The notes: generated by a model not told the origin, from the sequence alone. A stretch of 64,000 nucleotides of DNA from Synechococcus sp. A18-25c (GCF_014280035.1 NZ_CP047957.1:1798001-1862000); one strand, 5' to 3'; positions 53,202 through 63,017 are shown, counted from the first letter of the stretch. Made by a program: numbers and translations.

Positions 53202-53450
53202 GTGTCCGAGTCAGCCCTTGCCGCATTTGCTGCCCTTGTGCAGTCCGACTCCCAGGTTCGCGAACAGGTGCGTCAAGCTGCCACCCCAAAGCACGTGGTG
53301 GATCTCGCGAAAGAGCAAGGTCACGAGTTCACTCAGGCAACGATGATGAAAATGCAGGCTGATCGGATGCAGCACATGCATGACGATCACATCAACGATG
53401 CCTCCAGCTGGGGTGAAGCTCTGTTGATTTGCTTCGGTGATCACTCCTGA
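53202..53450 (+). CDS. Nif11-like domain protein
   Basis: An 82-residue protein starting at GTG. SALAAFAALVQSDSQVREQV, then RQAATPKHVVDLAKEQGHEF fits the Nif11 leader-peptide domain (helices L..F......D..L..Q......A..A.E.G..F). In marine cyanobacteria, Nif11 proteins include precursors of lanthipeptides (prochlorosins) and others with unknown roles. This one lacks a double-glycine site and a Cys/Ser/Thr-rich core, having instead a Met/His/Asp-rich tail. It is thus probably not a peptide precursor. No modification enzyme is nearby. Confidence 0.78.
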   Translation: MSESALAAFAALVQSDSQVREQVRQAATPKHVVDLAKEQGHEFTQATMMKMQADRMQHMHDDHINDASSWGEALLICFGDHS

Positions 53451-53458
53451 CGCTTCTT

Positions 53459-54079
53459 TTGCATAAGCCCTTCGGGGTTCTGAGCCAGTTCACATCAGAA
53501 CCAAACAGTCGCTGGGATTCTCTGGCTGATTGGGTTGACGTCCCTGGGGTCTACCCGGCCGGCCGATTGGATGCAGACAGTGAGGGGCTTCTATTGCTCA
53601 CAGCCAACGGCCGTCTTCAACAACGCTTGACGGATCCCCGGTTCGGTCATTGGCGCACGTATTGGGTGCAAGTGGAGGGAACACCGATTCCCTCTCAACT
53701 GGAGGCACTGCGTCAGGGCGTTGTTGTTCAGAAACAGCGCACGCGACCAGCGCGCGTTGAACCTCTGACCACCGCATGCTGGCAAGCATTGCCAGAACGC
53801 GAGCCCCCGATCCGCACACGGCGAAGCATTCCAACCACGTGGCTGAAGATCAGCCTCACCGAAGGACGCAATCGTCAGGTCCGGCGCATGACAGCCACCG
53901 TCGGGCTGCCCACCTTGCGGCTGATTCGCCACAGCGTGGACTTGATGGATGGCGGCCCACCACTCAGCCTAGACAACCTTGGTTCAGGAGAATGGCGAGC
54001 CGTCACTGCCAATGAACAGGATCGCCTCATGGCTCTGCTCAAGCGGCCGGCAAGGCACCGATCAACGTCACAGCCCTGA
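53459..54079 (+). CDS. Pseudouridine synthase, RsuA/RluE type
   Basis: The 206 residues begin at TTG with HKPFGVLSQFT, slightly short of the usual start. PAGRLDADSEGLLLLTANG carries the catalytic aspartate, and SLTEGRNRQVRRMTATVGLPTLRLIR is the C-terminal family signature. It has no S4 domain, so it is closest to RluE, which modifies U2457 in 23S rRNA. The last 41 bases overlap the convergent arsM-like gene. Confidence 0.9.
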   Translation: MHKPFGVLSQFTSEPNSRWDSLADWVDVPGVYPAGRLDADSEGLLLLTANGRLQQRLTDPRFGHWRTYWVQVEGTPIPSQLEALRQGVVVQKQRTRPARVEPLTTACWQALPEREPPIRTRRSIPTTWLKISLTEGRNRQVRRMTATVGLPTLRLIRHSVDLMDGGPPLSLDNLGSGEWRAVTANEQDRLMALLKRPARHRSTSQP

Positions 54080-54818
54080 ATTCAATCCCCTCCACAACTC
54101 GCCAGGGCTGATCGGAGCGATCGGCGTAGGTCACATCCTCAAAACCGAGTGCACGGAAATCAGCCAAGAACGCCTCTTCTTGCCAGGCACCACTAATGCA
54201 ACCGCTCCAGAGCTCTGCATCCCGCTGCAAATGATCGGGGACGGGTCGATCGCAGACGATGTCGCTGATCGCAACACGACCACCCGGGCGCAGCACTCTG
54301 CGGATGTTGTGCAACAGGGATGTCCTCGCCGAAGGATTCACCAGGTTGAGCACACAGTTGCTCAACACGACATCGACACTGGCGGTGGCGATTAGCAGTT
54401 CGCCTGCAGCCGTGGGTGCATCCAATGACTCAATGGCACCTTCAACAAAGCGAACGTTGTCGTAACCCACCGTTTCGGCCACCACCGGAGCAGCTTGACG
54501 CGAAAGCGCCAGCATGTCGGCGTTGCGATCCACACCGATCACAGCACCGGATGGGCCCACAACCTGAGCACAAATAAAGGCATTCTTGCCACTGCCACTG
54601 CCGAGATCGAGAACGGTGTCACCAGGCTTGACCCATCCTGTCGGATCCCCGCAGCCGTAATCGCGCTCCACTACCGCCTCAGGAATGACGGCAAGCAGAG
54701 AGGTGTCAAAGGCGACAGGCGTGCAAAGACAAGCCTCCTGCTCTTGCGCTGCCGCGCCGTAACGCGCCTCGACAGCCTGCGTCTGATCCAGGGATGGACC
54801 ACAACATCCTTCGCTCAT
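54039..54818 (-). CDS. arsM: ArsM-like SAM methyltransferase
   Basis: A 259-residue protein. All three arsenite-binding contexts of ArsM are present: YGCGDP (Cys56), SNCVLNL and SGCISGA. The SAM motif VLDLGSGSGKNAFICAQ and GVDRNADML are typical, and the N-terminus has extra CCGPS and ACLC cysteines. ArsM methylates arsenite to volatile or less toxic forms in the cytoplasm. The substrate is inferred, not tested. Its ATG overlaps the stop of the upstream small gene (TGATG). Its 3' end overlaps the pseudouridine synthase gene. Confidence 0.85.
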   Translation of the reverse strand: MSEGCCGPSLDQTQAVEARYGAAAQEQEACLCTPVAFDTSLLAVIPEAVVERDYGCGDPTGWVKPGDTVLDLGSGSGKNAFICAQVVGPSGAVIGVDRNADMLALSRQAAPVVAETVGYDNVRFVEGAIESLDAPTAAGELLIATASVDVVLSNCVLNLVNPSARTSLLHNIRRVLRPGGRVAISDIVCDRPVPDHLQRDAELWSGCISGAWQEEAFLADFRALGFEDVTYADRSDQPWRVVEGIEFRAVTLIGALPAA

Positions 54819-55036
54819 CAGCTCAGTACCTCCTGCAATTCACGCACGGTCGACCATTGACCGTAGTAGTAGTTGGCGCTGGCACGGCGGTCGTTGTCCT
54901 CCAAGCTGTCGAAGGCATCGAAACCGATGCTGCGCCAGAGGTCATGACCACAGGCGCGATCGAGCTCGGTTTCCGCTTCACGAGCGAGGTTGTCGAGACG
55001 ACGCTGCAGATTTTTGACTTGAGCGGCGGACATCAA
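54818..55036 (-). CDS. Small hypothetical protein coupled to arsM
   Basis: A 72-residue helical protein (MMSAAQVKNLQRRLDNLARE...), with a coiled-coil-like first half and the C-terminal ASANYYYGQWSTVRELQEVLS. One base of its stop is shared with the arsM ATG, so the two are translated together. No family is recognised. A role with the ArsM-like enzyme is only suggested by position. Confidence 0.6.
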   Translation of the reverse strand: MMSAAQVKNLQRRLDNLAREAETELDRACGHDLWRSIGFDAFDSLEDNDRRASANYYYGQWSTVRELQEVLS

Positions 55037-55107
55037 CAGGGAGCATCAGAACGCCACCTTAACGAAAACCAGTACAAATCAACTAGACGAATTGGCGAAC
55101 GCTTGGA

Positions 55108-56070
55108 TCAGAATGGCAATTTTTTCTTGGCGTCCTTGTCGAGATCGGCCTCCATGGCGCGCAGGCGCTTCAAGATCGTGTCGTAGTACTCGCGGATGTA
55201 CTCCTCCAGGCCCGTGATCTCTTCCGGATCAATCTCAAAACTGGTGTAGGTCTCGTCCATCGGGGCACTCAAGCTTCCCCCGCCACCCGTCACGGCCGCG
55301 AAAGCCAAACGCTCTGCCACATTCACCGCAGGCTCAAAGAAGGAGCAGATCCCTGCCGTGAGATCCAGTAACGCGGGGGGAACACGAAACACGCGGGCTG
55401 ATTTTCCGGAGGCCAGCTCACAGAGCTGAACCACCTCACCGGTGTTCCATGCCTTGGGCCCCACCACTGGAAAGGTTTTGCGAATGGTGTGGGGATGATC
55501 GAGAGCAGACACGGCAAATCGCGCCATGTCCTGGGTGTTCATGTAAGCAATTGAGGTGGGACTGCCGCTCACCCAAACGGTCTGGCTCTCGAGAACGGGG
55601 ATCGCAAACTGACTGATGACGCCCTGCATGAAGGCAGCGCCTTGAAGCACGGTGTAGTCCAGCTCGGACTCCCGGAGCAGCTTCTCGGTGCAGTACTTGA
55701 TGTCCATCAGAGGAACATCACGGTGCTTGTCCGCATCCAGCAGCGAAAGGAATACGAGGCGTTTCACGCCCGCGCGTTCACAGGCTCTTAGCAGATTCAG
55801 CTTTCCGTCCCAGTCCGTCTCGTAGATGCTCCTGGGGTCGTCCGGGCGACTGGTGGCTGCATCGATAACGGCGTCGACGCCATCCAGGGCGTAGTCAAGA
55901 CTCGCCGGCTCTAACAGATCACCGCGGGTGAGCTCGACCCCCCATTCCTGAAGGAATGAAGCTTTCCTGGGGGTGCGCACCATGCAACGAACGTCGTGCC
56001 CCTGATCGAGAGCCCTGCGGGCGATCTGCCGACCCAGGGTTCCCGTTCCACCAACCACCAGGACCTGCAT
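55108..56070 (-). CDS. ycf39: Ycf39-type NmrA-like short-chain dehydrogenase (photosystem II assembly)
   Basis: A 320-residue atypical short-chain dehydrogenase. LVVGGTGTLGRQIARRALDQ is the NADP-binding loop, then CMVRTPRKASFLQEWG, VIDAATSRP and TVLQGAAFMQGVISQ follow the NmrA-like pattern with no catalytic Tyr-Lys pair. The C-terminal acidic helices (ITGLEEYIREYYDTILKRL) also match Ycf39, which with High-light-inducible proteins delivers chlorophyll to newly made D1. It is upstream of, and on the same strand as, petM's downstream side (petM lies 53 bases before it). Confidence 0.93.
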   Translation of the reverse strand: MQVLVVGGTGTLGRQIARRALDQGHDVRCMVRTPRKASFLQEWGVELTRGDLLEPASLDYALDGVDAVIDAATSRPDDPRSIYETDWDGKLNLLRACERAGVKRLVFLSLLDADKHRDVPLMDIKYCTEKLLRESELDYTVLQGAAFMQGVISQFAIPVLESQTVWVSGSPTSIAYMNTQDMARFAVSALDHPHTIRKTFPVVGPKAWNTGEVVQLCELASGKSARVFRVPPALLDLTAGICSFFEPAVNVAERLAFAAVTGGGGSLSAPMDETYTSFEIDPEEITGLEEYIREYYDTILKRLRAMEADLDKDAKKKLPF

Positions 56071-56123
56071 AGGCTCTCAAAGGCAAGGTGGGAGCTTAAT
56101 GGTGCTCCCTGCACAAACGAGGA

Positions 56124-56222
56124 TCAGTCTTTCTGAAGCTTGAGCAACAAGGCACCACCCGCCAAGCCCACGGGGATCAGCACCCAAAAAATTGCTGCTG
56201 TTCCGAAAATCTCCGAGGCCAT
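56124..56222 (-). CDS. petM: Cytochrome b6f complex subunit PetM
   Basis: ATG 56222 starts a 32-residue frame ending TGA at 56124-56126: [20 protein letters not shown] then [13 protein letters not shown] single membrane helix with this start is PetM (subunit VII). The gene is too short for usual ORF cut-offs. It lies between trm1 (27 bases upstream on the same strand) and ycf39. Confidence 0.96.
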   Translation of the reverse strand: MASEIFGTAAIFWVLIPVGLAGGALLLKLQKD

Positions 56223-56249
56223 TGAGCTGGGGTCACGATCGACACCCAT

Positions 56250-57431
56250 TTAAGGCCCCTCAGCCGCCAGATCGACGCACTGCTGTAACAACACGGCCAA
56301 TGGCGCATCCGTACGCAGCTGTCCTGCCATTACGCCACTCGCGTGGGCATGGTGCCCCTGGGTCCGCAAGGCCGCAACAAGCGCCGCCAGCGCAGGCGGT
56401 CCGCCGATGCCAAGACGCTTGGCCAGTTCTGCCGTAGACCAACAGCAAACAGGCTGCCCGGCATCCTGCTGGAGACGCTGCAGCAAGTTCCGGCCCGCTG
56501 GCGAGAGTGATCCAGGCAGCAGAGGATCAAGATCGAGCAACGCTTGCAACTGCAACGGTGACTGCAAAGGACCGGTCCAGAGCGGCCCCGTCACCGCCCA
56601 ACGGCCCAAACCGTCCTCGCAGGCACAGGATCTCCAACCGGAGAGCTTGAGCAATGACTGCACTGACTGATCACCGCAGCGCTCGCACCGCGCCAGCAGA
56701 CCCAATTGCTCCTCCTCCCGTGCTGAGGCCCGATGCCGCAAGCGCACCGCCAGTCGAAAGGTGCGGCCATCGCTGAAACAGGCAACTGGCTCAACACCGC
56801 GCCCCAGCAACCAAGCCTCCCGGGCAATCGCGGCCAGCTGCAGCCGCAGCGCCAGTTCCCAACTCGCAGGATGGGCACGCGCCGCTGCGCCAAAGCGTCG
56901 GATCGCGGCTGAGCGGTCATGACCGGTGGGTGAACGTCCATCCGTGCTGGCCACGATGAGCACACCGCCAAAGCGCAGCACAGCAAGGGCCGACTGCAGC
57001 AGCACATTCGGGCAGCCAAAGGCGTCGAGATCGACCAGATCAAAGAAGCTCTGATCGAGGTAGGCCTGACGCAAGAGCCGTTCAGCAGCCAAGTGGCTCG
57101 TGCGCAACGTCAACCCTGACGCGCTGCGCAGTGGCTGAAGATTTGCCGCCAGCAGAGAACCCCGGTCAGGATCAGCGTCATTGACCCATAGCTCCACCTG
57201 TTGTTGAGCGATCTGCCGGGCCTCCAGCCCCCAGCGCAGGCCTCGGATGCCGCAACCGGCCATCAAATCGAGCCACCGCAGGGGCCGCTGCGCTTGAGAG
57301 ACCTGCAAGGCAGCCAGAAGCACCGAAAGATCCCTTGACGGACGCGATTCCCGACGAAAGAAGCCGTCGCCGATCTGCAGGCAGGCTGCCCCTTCGCGAT
57401 AGTGAAGATCCGGTGATTTCAGCGCGTGCAA
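56250..57431 (-). CDS. trm1: tRNA (guanine26-N2)-dimethyltransferase (Trm1)
   Basis: From TTG 57431 (LHALKSPDLHYREGAACLQIG) the protein has 393 residues. PLRWLDLMAGCGIRGLRWGLE is the SAM site. FDLVDLDAFGCPNVLLQSAL carries the Trm1 catalytic DxDxFG, and VASTDGRSPTGHD follows. LARCERCGDQSVQS with CAC downstream is the zinc-like C-terminal part. Trm1 makes m2,2G at position 26 (or 27) of tRNA and is rare in bacteria outside cyanobacteria and Aquifex relatives. The frame upstream of 57431 is not coding; its start touches the divergent hydrolase. Confidence 0.88.
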   Translation of the reverse strand: MHALKSPDLHYREGAACLQIGDGFFRRESRPSRDLSVLLAALQVSQAQRPLRWLDLMAGCGIRGLRWGLEARQIAQQQVELWVNDADPDRGSLLAANLQPLRSASGLTLRTSHLAAERLLRQAYLDQSFFDLVDLDAFGCPNVLLQSALAVLRFGGVLIVASTDGRSPTGHDRSAAIRRFGAAARAHPASWELALRLQLAAIAREAWLLGRGVEPVACFSDGRTFRLAVRLRHRASAREEEQLGLLARCERCGDQSVQSLLKLSGWRSCACEDGLGRWAVTGPLWTGPLQSPLQLQALLDLDPLLPGSLSPAGRNLLQRLQQDAGQPVCCWSTAELAKRLGIGGPPALAALVAALRTQGHHAHASGVMAGQLRTDAPLAVLLQQCVDLAAEGP

Positions 57432-57455
57432 GCAACCGCTTTCCAGCCTGCCTCC

Positions 57456-58409
57456 ATGGGTGCCGACTGGGGTGAAGCGGGGGAGTGGAACTGGATGGGC
57501 ATGCGCTGCCACTGGCGCGTGCTGGGACCTGCGGATGCACCCGCGATGGTGCTGGTGCATGGGTTCGGGGCTAGCAGCAGCCATTGGCGCCACAACGCCC
57601 ATCCGCTCATGGAGGCGGGCTACCGCGTGTTCAGCCTTGACCTCCTTGGTTTCGGTCGCTCCCATCAGCCTGGGCTCAGCGCCGGATGCACCCTCAACAA
57701 CCGCCTCTGGGCGCTTCAACTCGCGGCCTTTCTGCGTGAGGTGGTCCAGAAACCTGCCGTACTGGTGGGTAACTCACTGGGAGGCCTAACAGCACTGACA
57801 ACAGCAACCCTGGCTCCGCAGCTTGTCCAAGCGGTTGTGGCGGCACCGCTGCCAGACCCGGCCCTGGTTCAACCCGCTCGCCAGCGTCCACCTCGCTGGC
57901 TGCGACGCCTGCAAAGGGTGTTGGTGCGTACGACGTGTCGGCTGCTCCCCCTCGAACTGATTGTTCCCTTGATCAGTCGCACACCGCTGTTACGTGTTGG
58001 ACTCCAAGGTGCCTATCAACGCTCAATCCGCGACGACAAAGAGTTGCAGCGGTTGATTGCCCAACCCGCACGACGGCTATCAGCCCCACGCAGCCTGCGA
58101 TCGATGAGTGTGGGCATGGCCCTACGCCCTCCACAGATGACAGCACCCAGGTTGCTGGAACGTTTGCGCAACCGACACGATGCCCCTCCAGTGCTGCTGC
58201 TGTGGGGACGCCAGGACCGTTTCATCCCCTTGCTGATTGGTGAAAGCGTCCAGCAGCAACACCCCTGGTTGGAGCTGAAGGTGCTCGAGAACACAGGCCA
58301 TTGCCCCCATGACGAGACGCCGGACGCTTTCCATCAAGAGCTTTTGCACTGGCTGGACCGTAATTTGGGTGAGACACGACGCGCATCCGGGATCGAGCAC
58401 CAGGCATGA
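57456..58409 (+). CDS. Alpha/beta fold hydrolase
   Basis: From ATG 57456 the protein has 317 residues (a GTG at 57426 is also possible). It has the canonical elements: [17 protein letters not shown] (oxyanion region), [19 protein letters not shown] (nucleophile Ser), [12 protein letters not shown] (acid) and [13 protein letters not shown] (His). It resembles cyanobacterial hydrolases related to pheophytinase-like or haloalkane-dehalogenase-like enzymes; substrate unknown. Its stop overlaps the ilvH ATG (ATGA). Confidence 0.85.
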   Translation: MGADWGEAGEWNWMGMRCHWRVLGPADAPAMVLVHGFGASSSHWRHNAHPLMEAGYRVFSLDLLGFGRSHQPGLSAGCTLNNRLWALQLAAFLREVVQKPAVLVGNSLGGLTALTTATLAPQLVQAVVAAPLPDPALVQPARQRPPRWLRRLQRVLVRTTCRLLPLELIVPLISRTPLLRVGLQGAYQRSIRDDKELQRLIAQPARRLSAPRSLRSMSVGMALRPPQMTAPRLLERLRNRHDAPPVLLLWGRQDRFIPLLIGESVQQQHPWLELKVLENTGHCPHDETPDAFHQELLHWLDRNLGETRRASGIEHQA

Positions 58410-58936
58410 AGCACACCTTGTCGGTCCTGGTCGAGGACGAATCTGGCGCTCTCAGCCGCATAGCCGGCCTGTTCGCCCGCCGAGGGTTCAACATCGACAG
58501 CCTGGCTGTCGGACCAGGCGAAGAGGCTGGACGCTCACGGCTAACCATGGTCGTCGAGGGCGACGAACAGACCGTCCAGCAAATGACCAAACAGCTGGAC
58601 AAATTGGTCAACGTGCTTCAGGTGCTGGATCTGTCTCAACGGCCTGCCGTCGAGCGTGAACTGATGCTGATGAAGGTGTCAGCACCGGCACCGCAACGCA
58701 GCGGCATTCTTGAACTCGTTCAGGTGTTCCGCGCCAAGGTGGTGGATGTCGCCGACGACGCGCTCACATTGGAAGTGGTGGGTGACCCCGGAAAATTGGT
58801 GGCTCTGGAACGTCTGATGGCTCCTTACGGCATCATCGAGATTGCGCGGACCGGCAAGGTCGCGCTTGAGCGTGCCTCAGGGGTGAACACCGAATTGCTC
58901 AAAGCCTCCATCAGTGGCGGGCGCGTACCCGCCTGA
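58406..58936 (+). CDS. ilvH: Acetolactate synthase small (regulatory) subunit
   Basis: IlvH regulates acetolactate synthase in valine, leucine and isoleucine synthesis. The 176 residues are two ACT-like halves. The first, [32 protein letters not shown], contains the Val-sensing region; the second has [20 protein letters not shown] and [16 protein letters not shown]. Normal length; ATG overlapping the previous stop. Note that leuA lies at the other end of the window. Confidence 0.97.
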   Translation: MKHTLSVLVEDESGALSRIAGLFARRGFNIDSLAVGPGEEAGRSRLTMVVEGDEQTVQQMTKQLDKLVNVLQVLDLSQRPAVERELMLMKVSAPAPQRSGILELVQVFRAKVVDVADDALTLEVVGDPGKLVALERLMAPYGIIEIARTGKVALERASGVNTELLKASISGGRVPA

Positions 58937-58960
58937 CGGACATCATCGCTGGGATCAGAT

Positions 58961-59650
58961 TCAAAGACCGGGCGTCAGAACCGTCGCTTTGATGATCGTG
59001 TCGTCCTGTCGGATCGCATCCACCACATCAAGCCCCTCGGTGACGCGACCGAACACTGCATAACGGCCGTCCAACTCAGGAAGAGGCTTGAGTGCGATGT
59101 AGAACTGCGCACTCGCTGAATCCGGCGCCTGAGAACGCGCCATGGCCAGAGCTCCACGCTCATGGGTCAGGGTCAGCTGCAGCAGTTCACTGGGATTGCT
59201 CACCACACGGCTGTAGCGCGGACGCTCATCTCCGCTGAATGACAATTCCAGGGGAATGAAGCGGGCCTGACCGGAGGAAGGGTCGATGAAGCTTCCTGTG
59301 CCGTATTGGCTCTTGGGTGTGGAGGCGTCACTGGAGGCCGGATCGCCGCCTTGAACGACAAAAGGGACGGGTTCGCGCACGACGCGATGAAACACGGTGC
59401 CGTCGTAAACGCCCCGTTTGGCCAGATCCAGAAAGTTGCCCGCAGTGACTGGGGCTGCATCACCGTCGAGTTCCAGGGTGATCGCACCTTTGCTGGTGGT
59501 GATTTCCACGGTGGCCTTCCCTTGCAGGCAAGGAGTGGATGCCTGTTCACAGCCCACCGGGATGGAAGCCGTGGTCTCGGCGGCGCAGCTCACCAGCAAC
59601 GGAAGGCAGAGCGCCAAAGAGAAAAGAGCTTGAAGCGATTGCCGAACCAC
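58961..59650 (-). CDS. Cyclophilin-type peptidyl-prolyl isomerase, exported
   Basis: From GTG 59650 the protein has 229 residues. The signal region ends in LLVSC, a lipoprotein box. The cyclophilin fold follows: [20 protein letters not shown], then [32 protein letters not shown] and [21 protein letters not shown]. The catalytic Arg in FHRV and the QGG motif are present. It probably folds proteins in the periplasm or lumen. A frame extending to 59740 overlaps ycf4. It follows ycf4 by 7 bases. Confidence 0.9.
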   Translation of the reverse strand: MVRQSLQALFSLALCLPLLVSCAAETTASIPVGCEQASTPCLQGKATVEITTSKGAITLELDGDAAPVTAGNFLDLAKRGVYDGTVFHRVVREPVPFVVQGGDPASSDASTPKSQYGTGSFIDPSSGQARFIPLELSFSGDERPRYSRVVSNPSELLQLTLTHERGALAMARSQAPDSASAQFYIALKPLPELDGRYAVFGRVTEGLDVVDAIRQDDTIIKATVLTPGL

Positions 59651-59657
59651 GTTGCGA

Positions 59658-60194
59658 TCAGAGTCCTTCAAGATTGACCCCCAGAAAACGTGCCAGTTCA
59701 GCACCGTCTTGCTCGAGCTGCGCCAAGGGGAGAGGCTCACCGACGCGGGTCAGCGGCATGTCACGACGGCCTTGGACTCGCAGGGACACCCGACGGCGCG
59801 TGTTGAAACCATCACGAACCTCCACCTTTACGGCCTGGATGTCCTTGATGGGGATTTCAACACTGATGGGGCGGCGGAACCCGCGACGCGAAATGGTCAC
59901 CAGCCCGGCTGACTTATCAAAACGGTTGGTACCTGCGCCCACATCAATGGCGATCACAGACCATAAGTAAGTGGCCAACAAGGCAGCAGCGATGCTGTAG
60001 AGCCCCATCACCAGTCCTTGGGGAACGAACACCAAGCCCGCAGGGTGCCCCAGCGGGAGCAGATCACGACCGAGGTAACTCGATAGAGAAGCGAACAGAA
60101 ATCCAACACCGCCAATCGTGACCATGGCAGCCACTAAGACGTTGGAAAGTCGCCGGGAACCGACAACAGGTTGTTCGAGCAGATCAGCGGCCAT
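59658..60194 (-). CDS. ycf4: Photosystem I assembly protein Ycf4
   Basis: A 178-residue protein with two N-terminal membrane helices ([23 protein letters not shown] and [23 protein letters not shown]). A soluble domain follows with [15 protein letters not shown] and the [22 protein letters not shown] motif, all typical of Ycf4. It assists photosystem I assembly in thylakoids. ATG 60194 (MAADLL) is preferred over an adjacent ATG one codon upstream. It is divergent from psbD; about 220 bases lie between. Confidence 0.95.
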   Translation of the reverse strand: MAADLLEQPVVGSRRLSNVLVAAMVTIGGVGFLFASLSSYLGRDLLPLGHPAGLVFVPQGLVMGLYSIAAALLATYLWSVIAIDVGAGTNRFDKSAGLVTISRRGFRRPISVEIPIKDIQAVKVEVRDGFNTRRRVSLRVQGRRDMPLTRVGEPLPLAQLEQDGAELARFLGVNLEGL

Positions 60195-60415
60195 CACAGC
60201 CCGGAAGCAGCGCCCATTGTGACCGCTGAAGCGTTGCGAGTGGCGATGTTGCGCAGCACTGCCACAAACCCTGTCAAAAAAGCGAAAGAAACCCCGAAGA
60301 AACGCTCGGATACAAGCGATTTCAGGTGAAGGAATTCAGCCCCGCAATGCCCGTCGAGATTGTTAAGGTCGCCGGGTATCCCACAGCCTGCGGGCAACCG
60401 CACCGTTCTCCTCTC

Positions 60416-61471
60416 ATGACGATCGCTGTAGGACGCGCGCCACAGCGGGGATGGTTTGACGTCCTCGATGACTGGCTCAAGCGCGACCGCTTCGTTTTTG
60501 TCGGCTGGTCCGGCATCCTTCTCTTCCCGACGGCCTATCTGGCCATTGGTGGCTGGCTGACAGGCACCACCTTTGTCACCTCCTGGTACACCCACGGCAT
60601 CGCCTCGTCGTACCTGGAAGGTTGCAACTTCCTGACTGCTGCTGTTTCAACCCCCGCTGATGCGATGGGTCACAGCCTCCTGCTGCTTTGGGGCCCTGAG
60701 GCCCAAGGCGATTTCGTGCGCTGGTGTCAGCTCGGCGGCCTCTGGGCCTTCGTGGCACTGCACGGTGCCTTCGCTCTGATCGGCTTCATGCTGCGTCAGT
60801 TCGAAATCGCACGTCTGGTCGGCATTCGTCCTTACAACGCCATCGCCTTCTCCGGTCCGATTGCGGTGTTCGTCAGTGTCTTCCTGATGTATCCCCTCGG
60901 CCAGAGCAGCTGGTTCTTCGCGCCCTCCTTTGGTGTGGCCGCGATCTTCCGCTTCCTCCTCTTCCTTCAGGGCTTCCACAACTGGACCCTGAATCCTTTC
61001 CACATGATGGGCGTCGCCGGCATTCTCGGCGGTGCACTGCTCTGCGCCATCCACGGCGCCACCGTGGAAAATACCTTGTTTGAGGATGGCGAGCAGGCCA
61101 ACACCTTCAAGGCGTTCGAGCCCACCCAGGAAGAAGAGACCTATTCCATGGTCACCGCCAACCGCTTCTGGAGCCAGATCTTCGGGATCGCCTTCTCCAA
61201 CAAGCGCTGGCTGCACTTCTTCATGTTGTTCGTGCCTGTGATGGGCCTGTGGACCAGCTCCATCGGCATCATCGGTCTGGCTCTCAACCTGCGCGCCTAT
61301 GACTTCGTGTCCCAGGAAATCCGCGCTGCAGAAGATCCCGAATTCGAGACCTTCTACACCAAGAACATCCTTCTGAATGAAGGTCTGCGTGCCTGGATGG
61401 CACCGGCTGATCAGCCGCACGAAAACTTCGTCTTCCCTGAAGAGGTTCTGCCCCGTGGAAACGCCCTTTAA
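60416..61471 (+). CDS. psbD: Photosystem II D2 protein
   Basis: A 351-residue thylakoid protein; the PSII core D2 subunit holds the accessory pigment side and plastoquinone QA. It begins [30 protein letters not shown], the conserved D2 start, and has five helices. Key positions are the chlorophyll/iron histidines in [18 protein letters not shown] and [22 protein letters not shown]. It ends LPRGNAL. The frame continues upstream to 60326 but the start is fixed by homology. It overlaps psbC by 17 bases. Confidence 0.99.
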   Translation: MTIAVGRAPQRGWFDVLDDWLKRDRFVFVGWSGILLFPTAYLAIGGWLTGTTFVTSWYTHGIASSYLEGCNFLTAAVSTPADAMGHSLLLLWGPEAQGDFVRWCQLGGLWAFVALHGAFALIGFMLRQFEIARLVGIRPYNAIAFSGPIAVFVSVFLMYPLGQSSWFFAPSFGVAAIFRFLLFLQGFHNWTLNPFHMMGVAGILGGALLCAIHGATVENTLFEDGEQANTFKAFEPTQEEETYSMVTANRFWSQIFGIAFSNKRWLHFFMLFVPVMGLWTSSIGIIGLALNLRAYDFVSQEIRAAEDPEFETFYTKNILLNEGLRAWMAPADQPHENFVFPEEVLPRGNAL

Positions 61472-62843
61472 TTCCGGTCTTATCGCCACTGGCGGTAAAG
61501 ACCTCGACTCCACCGGTTACGCCTGGTGGTCTGGTAACGCCCGTCTCATCAACCTGTCCGGCCGTCTGCTGGGTGCCCACGTGGCCCACGCTGGTCTGAT
61601 GGTGTTCTGGGCCGGAGCGATGATGCTCTTCGAGGTGAGCCACTTCACCTTCGATAAGCCCATGTACGAACAGGGATTGATCCTGTTCCCCCACGTCGCA
61701 ACCCTCGGTTACGGCGTTGGTCCCGGTGGTGAGGTCACCGATCTCTACCCCTTCTTCGTTGTCGGTGTTCTGCACCTGATCAGCTCCGCCGTGCTTGGCC
61801 TAGGCGGCTTGTATCACGCCCTGCGTGGTCCGGAGATTCTGGAGAATTACTCCACGTTCTTCTCGCAGGACTGGCGTGACAAAAACCAGATGACCAACAT
61901 CATTGGTTATCACCTCATTCTTCTGGGCGTCGGCTGCCTGCTGCTGGTCTTCAAGGCCATGTTCTTCGGCGGCGTTTATGACACTTGGGCCCCCGGTGGC
62001 GGTGACGTCCGCTTGATCACCAACCCGACTCTTGACCCGGGTGTGATCTTCGGTTACCTGTTCCGCGCCCCCTTCGGCGGCGAAGGCTGGATCATCGGTG
62101 TGAACTCCATGGAGGACATCATCGGTGGCCACATCTGGTTGGGCTTGACTCTGATCTTCGGTGGCATCTGGCACGTGATCACCAAGCCTTTCGGCTGGGT
62201 GCGTCGCGCCTTCATCTGGAACGGTGAGGCCTACCTGAGCTACAGCCTTGGCGCTCTGAGCTTCATGAGCTTCATTGCCTCGGCTTACATCTGGTTCAAC
62301 AACACGGCCTACCCTTCGGAGTTCTACGGCCCCACCAACGCCGAAGCTTCCCAGGCTCAAAGTTTCACCTTCCTGGTGCGTGACCAACGCCTCGGCGCCA
62401 ACATCGGCTCGGCCATGGGCCCCACAGGCCTCGGTAAGTACCTGATGCGCTCCCCTACCGGCGAGATCATCTTCGGTGGTGAAACCATGCGTTTCTGGGA
62501 CTTCCGTGGCCCTTGGCTTGAGCCTCTGCGTGGTCCCAACGGTCTGAGCCTCGACAAGCTTCAGAACGACATTCAGCCCTGGCAGGTTCGTCGTGCTGCT
62601 GAGTACATGACCCACGCTCCCAACGCGTCGATCAACTCTGTGGGCGGCATCATCACCGAACCCAACTCGGTGAACTTTGTGAACATCCGCCAGTGGCTGG
62701 CTGCAACACAGTTCGTGCTTGCTTTCTTCTTCCTGGTGGGTCACCTCTGGCATGCCGGCCGCGCCCGTGCTGCTGCTGCCGGTTTCGAGAAAGGGATCGA
62801 CCGCCAGGCCGAACCGACCCTCGCCATGCCCGACCTCGACTGA
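61455..62843 (+). CDS. psbC: Photosystem II CP43 chlorophyll-binding protein
   Basis: PsbC is the core antenna protein CP43. From GTG 61455 ([18 protein letters not shown]) it has 462 residues and six helices. Conserved segments include [39 protein letters not shown] and the loop E region [20 protein letters not shown], where Arg of the RGPNG motif lies next to the manganese cluster. The GTG lies inside psbD in another frame (17-base overlap), the arrangement typical of psbDC operons. A terminator follows at 62888-62914. Confidence 0.99.
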   Translation: METPFNSGLIATGGKDLDSTGYAWWSGNARLINLSGRLLGAHVAHAGLMVFWAGAMMLFEVSHFTFDKPMYEQGLILFPHVATLGYGVGPGGEVTDLYPFFVVGVLHLISSAVLGLGGLYHALRGPEILENYSTFFSQDWRDKNQMTNIIGYHLILLGVGCLLLVFKAMFFGGVYDTWAPGGGDVRLITNPTLDPGVIFGYLFRAPFGGEGWIIGVNSMEDIIGGHIWLGLTLIFGGIWHVITKPFGWVRRAFIWNGEAYLSYSLGALSFMSFIASAYIWFNNTAYPSEFYGPTNAEASQAQSFTFLVRDQRLGANIGSAMGPTGLGKYLMRSPTGEIIFGGETMRFWDFRGPWLEPLRGPNGLSLDKLQNDIQPWQVRRAAEYMTHAPNASINSVGGIITEPNSVNFVNIRQWLAATQFVLAFFFLVGHLWHAGRARAAAAGFEKGIDRQAEPTLAMPDLD

Positions 62844-62887
62844 TCATTCCGATCAGCCGATTCAGTTCCTCAAGCGATTGTCATTCA

Positions 62888-62914
62888 CCCTCGCCTCAAG
62901 GCGGGGGTTTTTTA
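62888..62914 (+). terminator. Rho-independent terminator of psbDC
   Basis: Stem CCCTCGCC/GGCGGGGG (62888-62895 with 62900-62907, one T-G pair), loop TCAA, then TTTTTTATT. It ends the psbD-psbC transcript 44 bases after the psbC stop. Confidence 0.9.
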
Positions 62915-63017
62915 TTGCAAGCCACGACCGCTGATCAGCGCACCCACTCCAGCCAACAGAAAATCGACTTGCTGCACAACGTGCTGGGGCGATGGCTGGA
63001 GTCCGGTGGTGTTTCCC

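Noticed and set aside
60194-60595. A 133-residue minus-strand frame antisense to the psbD start
   Set aside because: It is a shadow of the conserved D2 coding sequence and overlaps the ycf4 start.
61500-62760. Long minus-strand frame (317 residues, 61800-62753) opposite psbC
   Set aside because: High-GC codon bias of psbC keeps the complementary frame open; the residues show no domain pattern.
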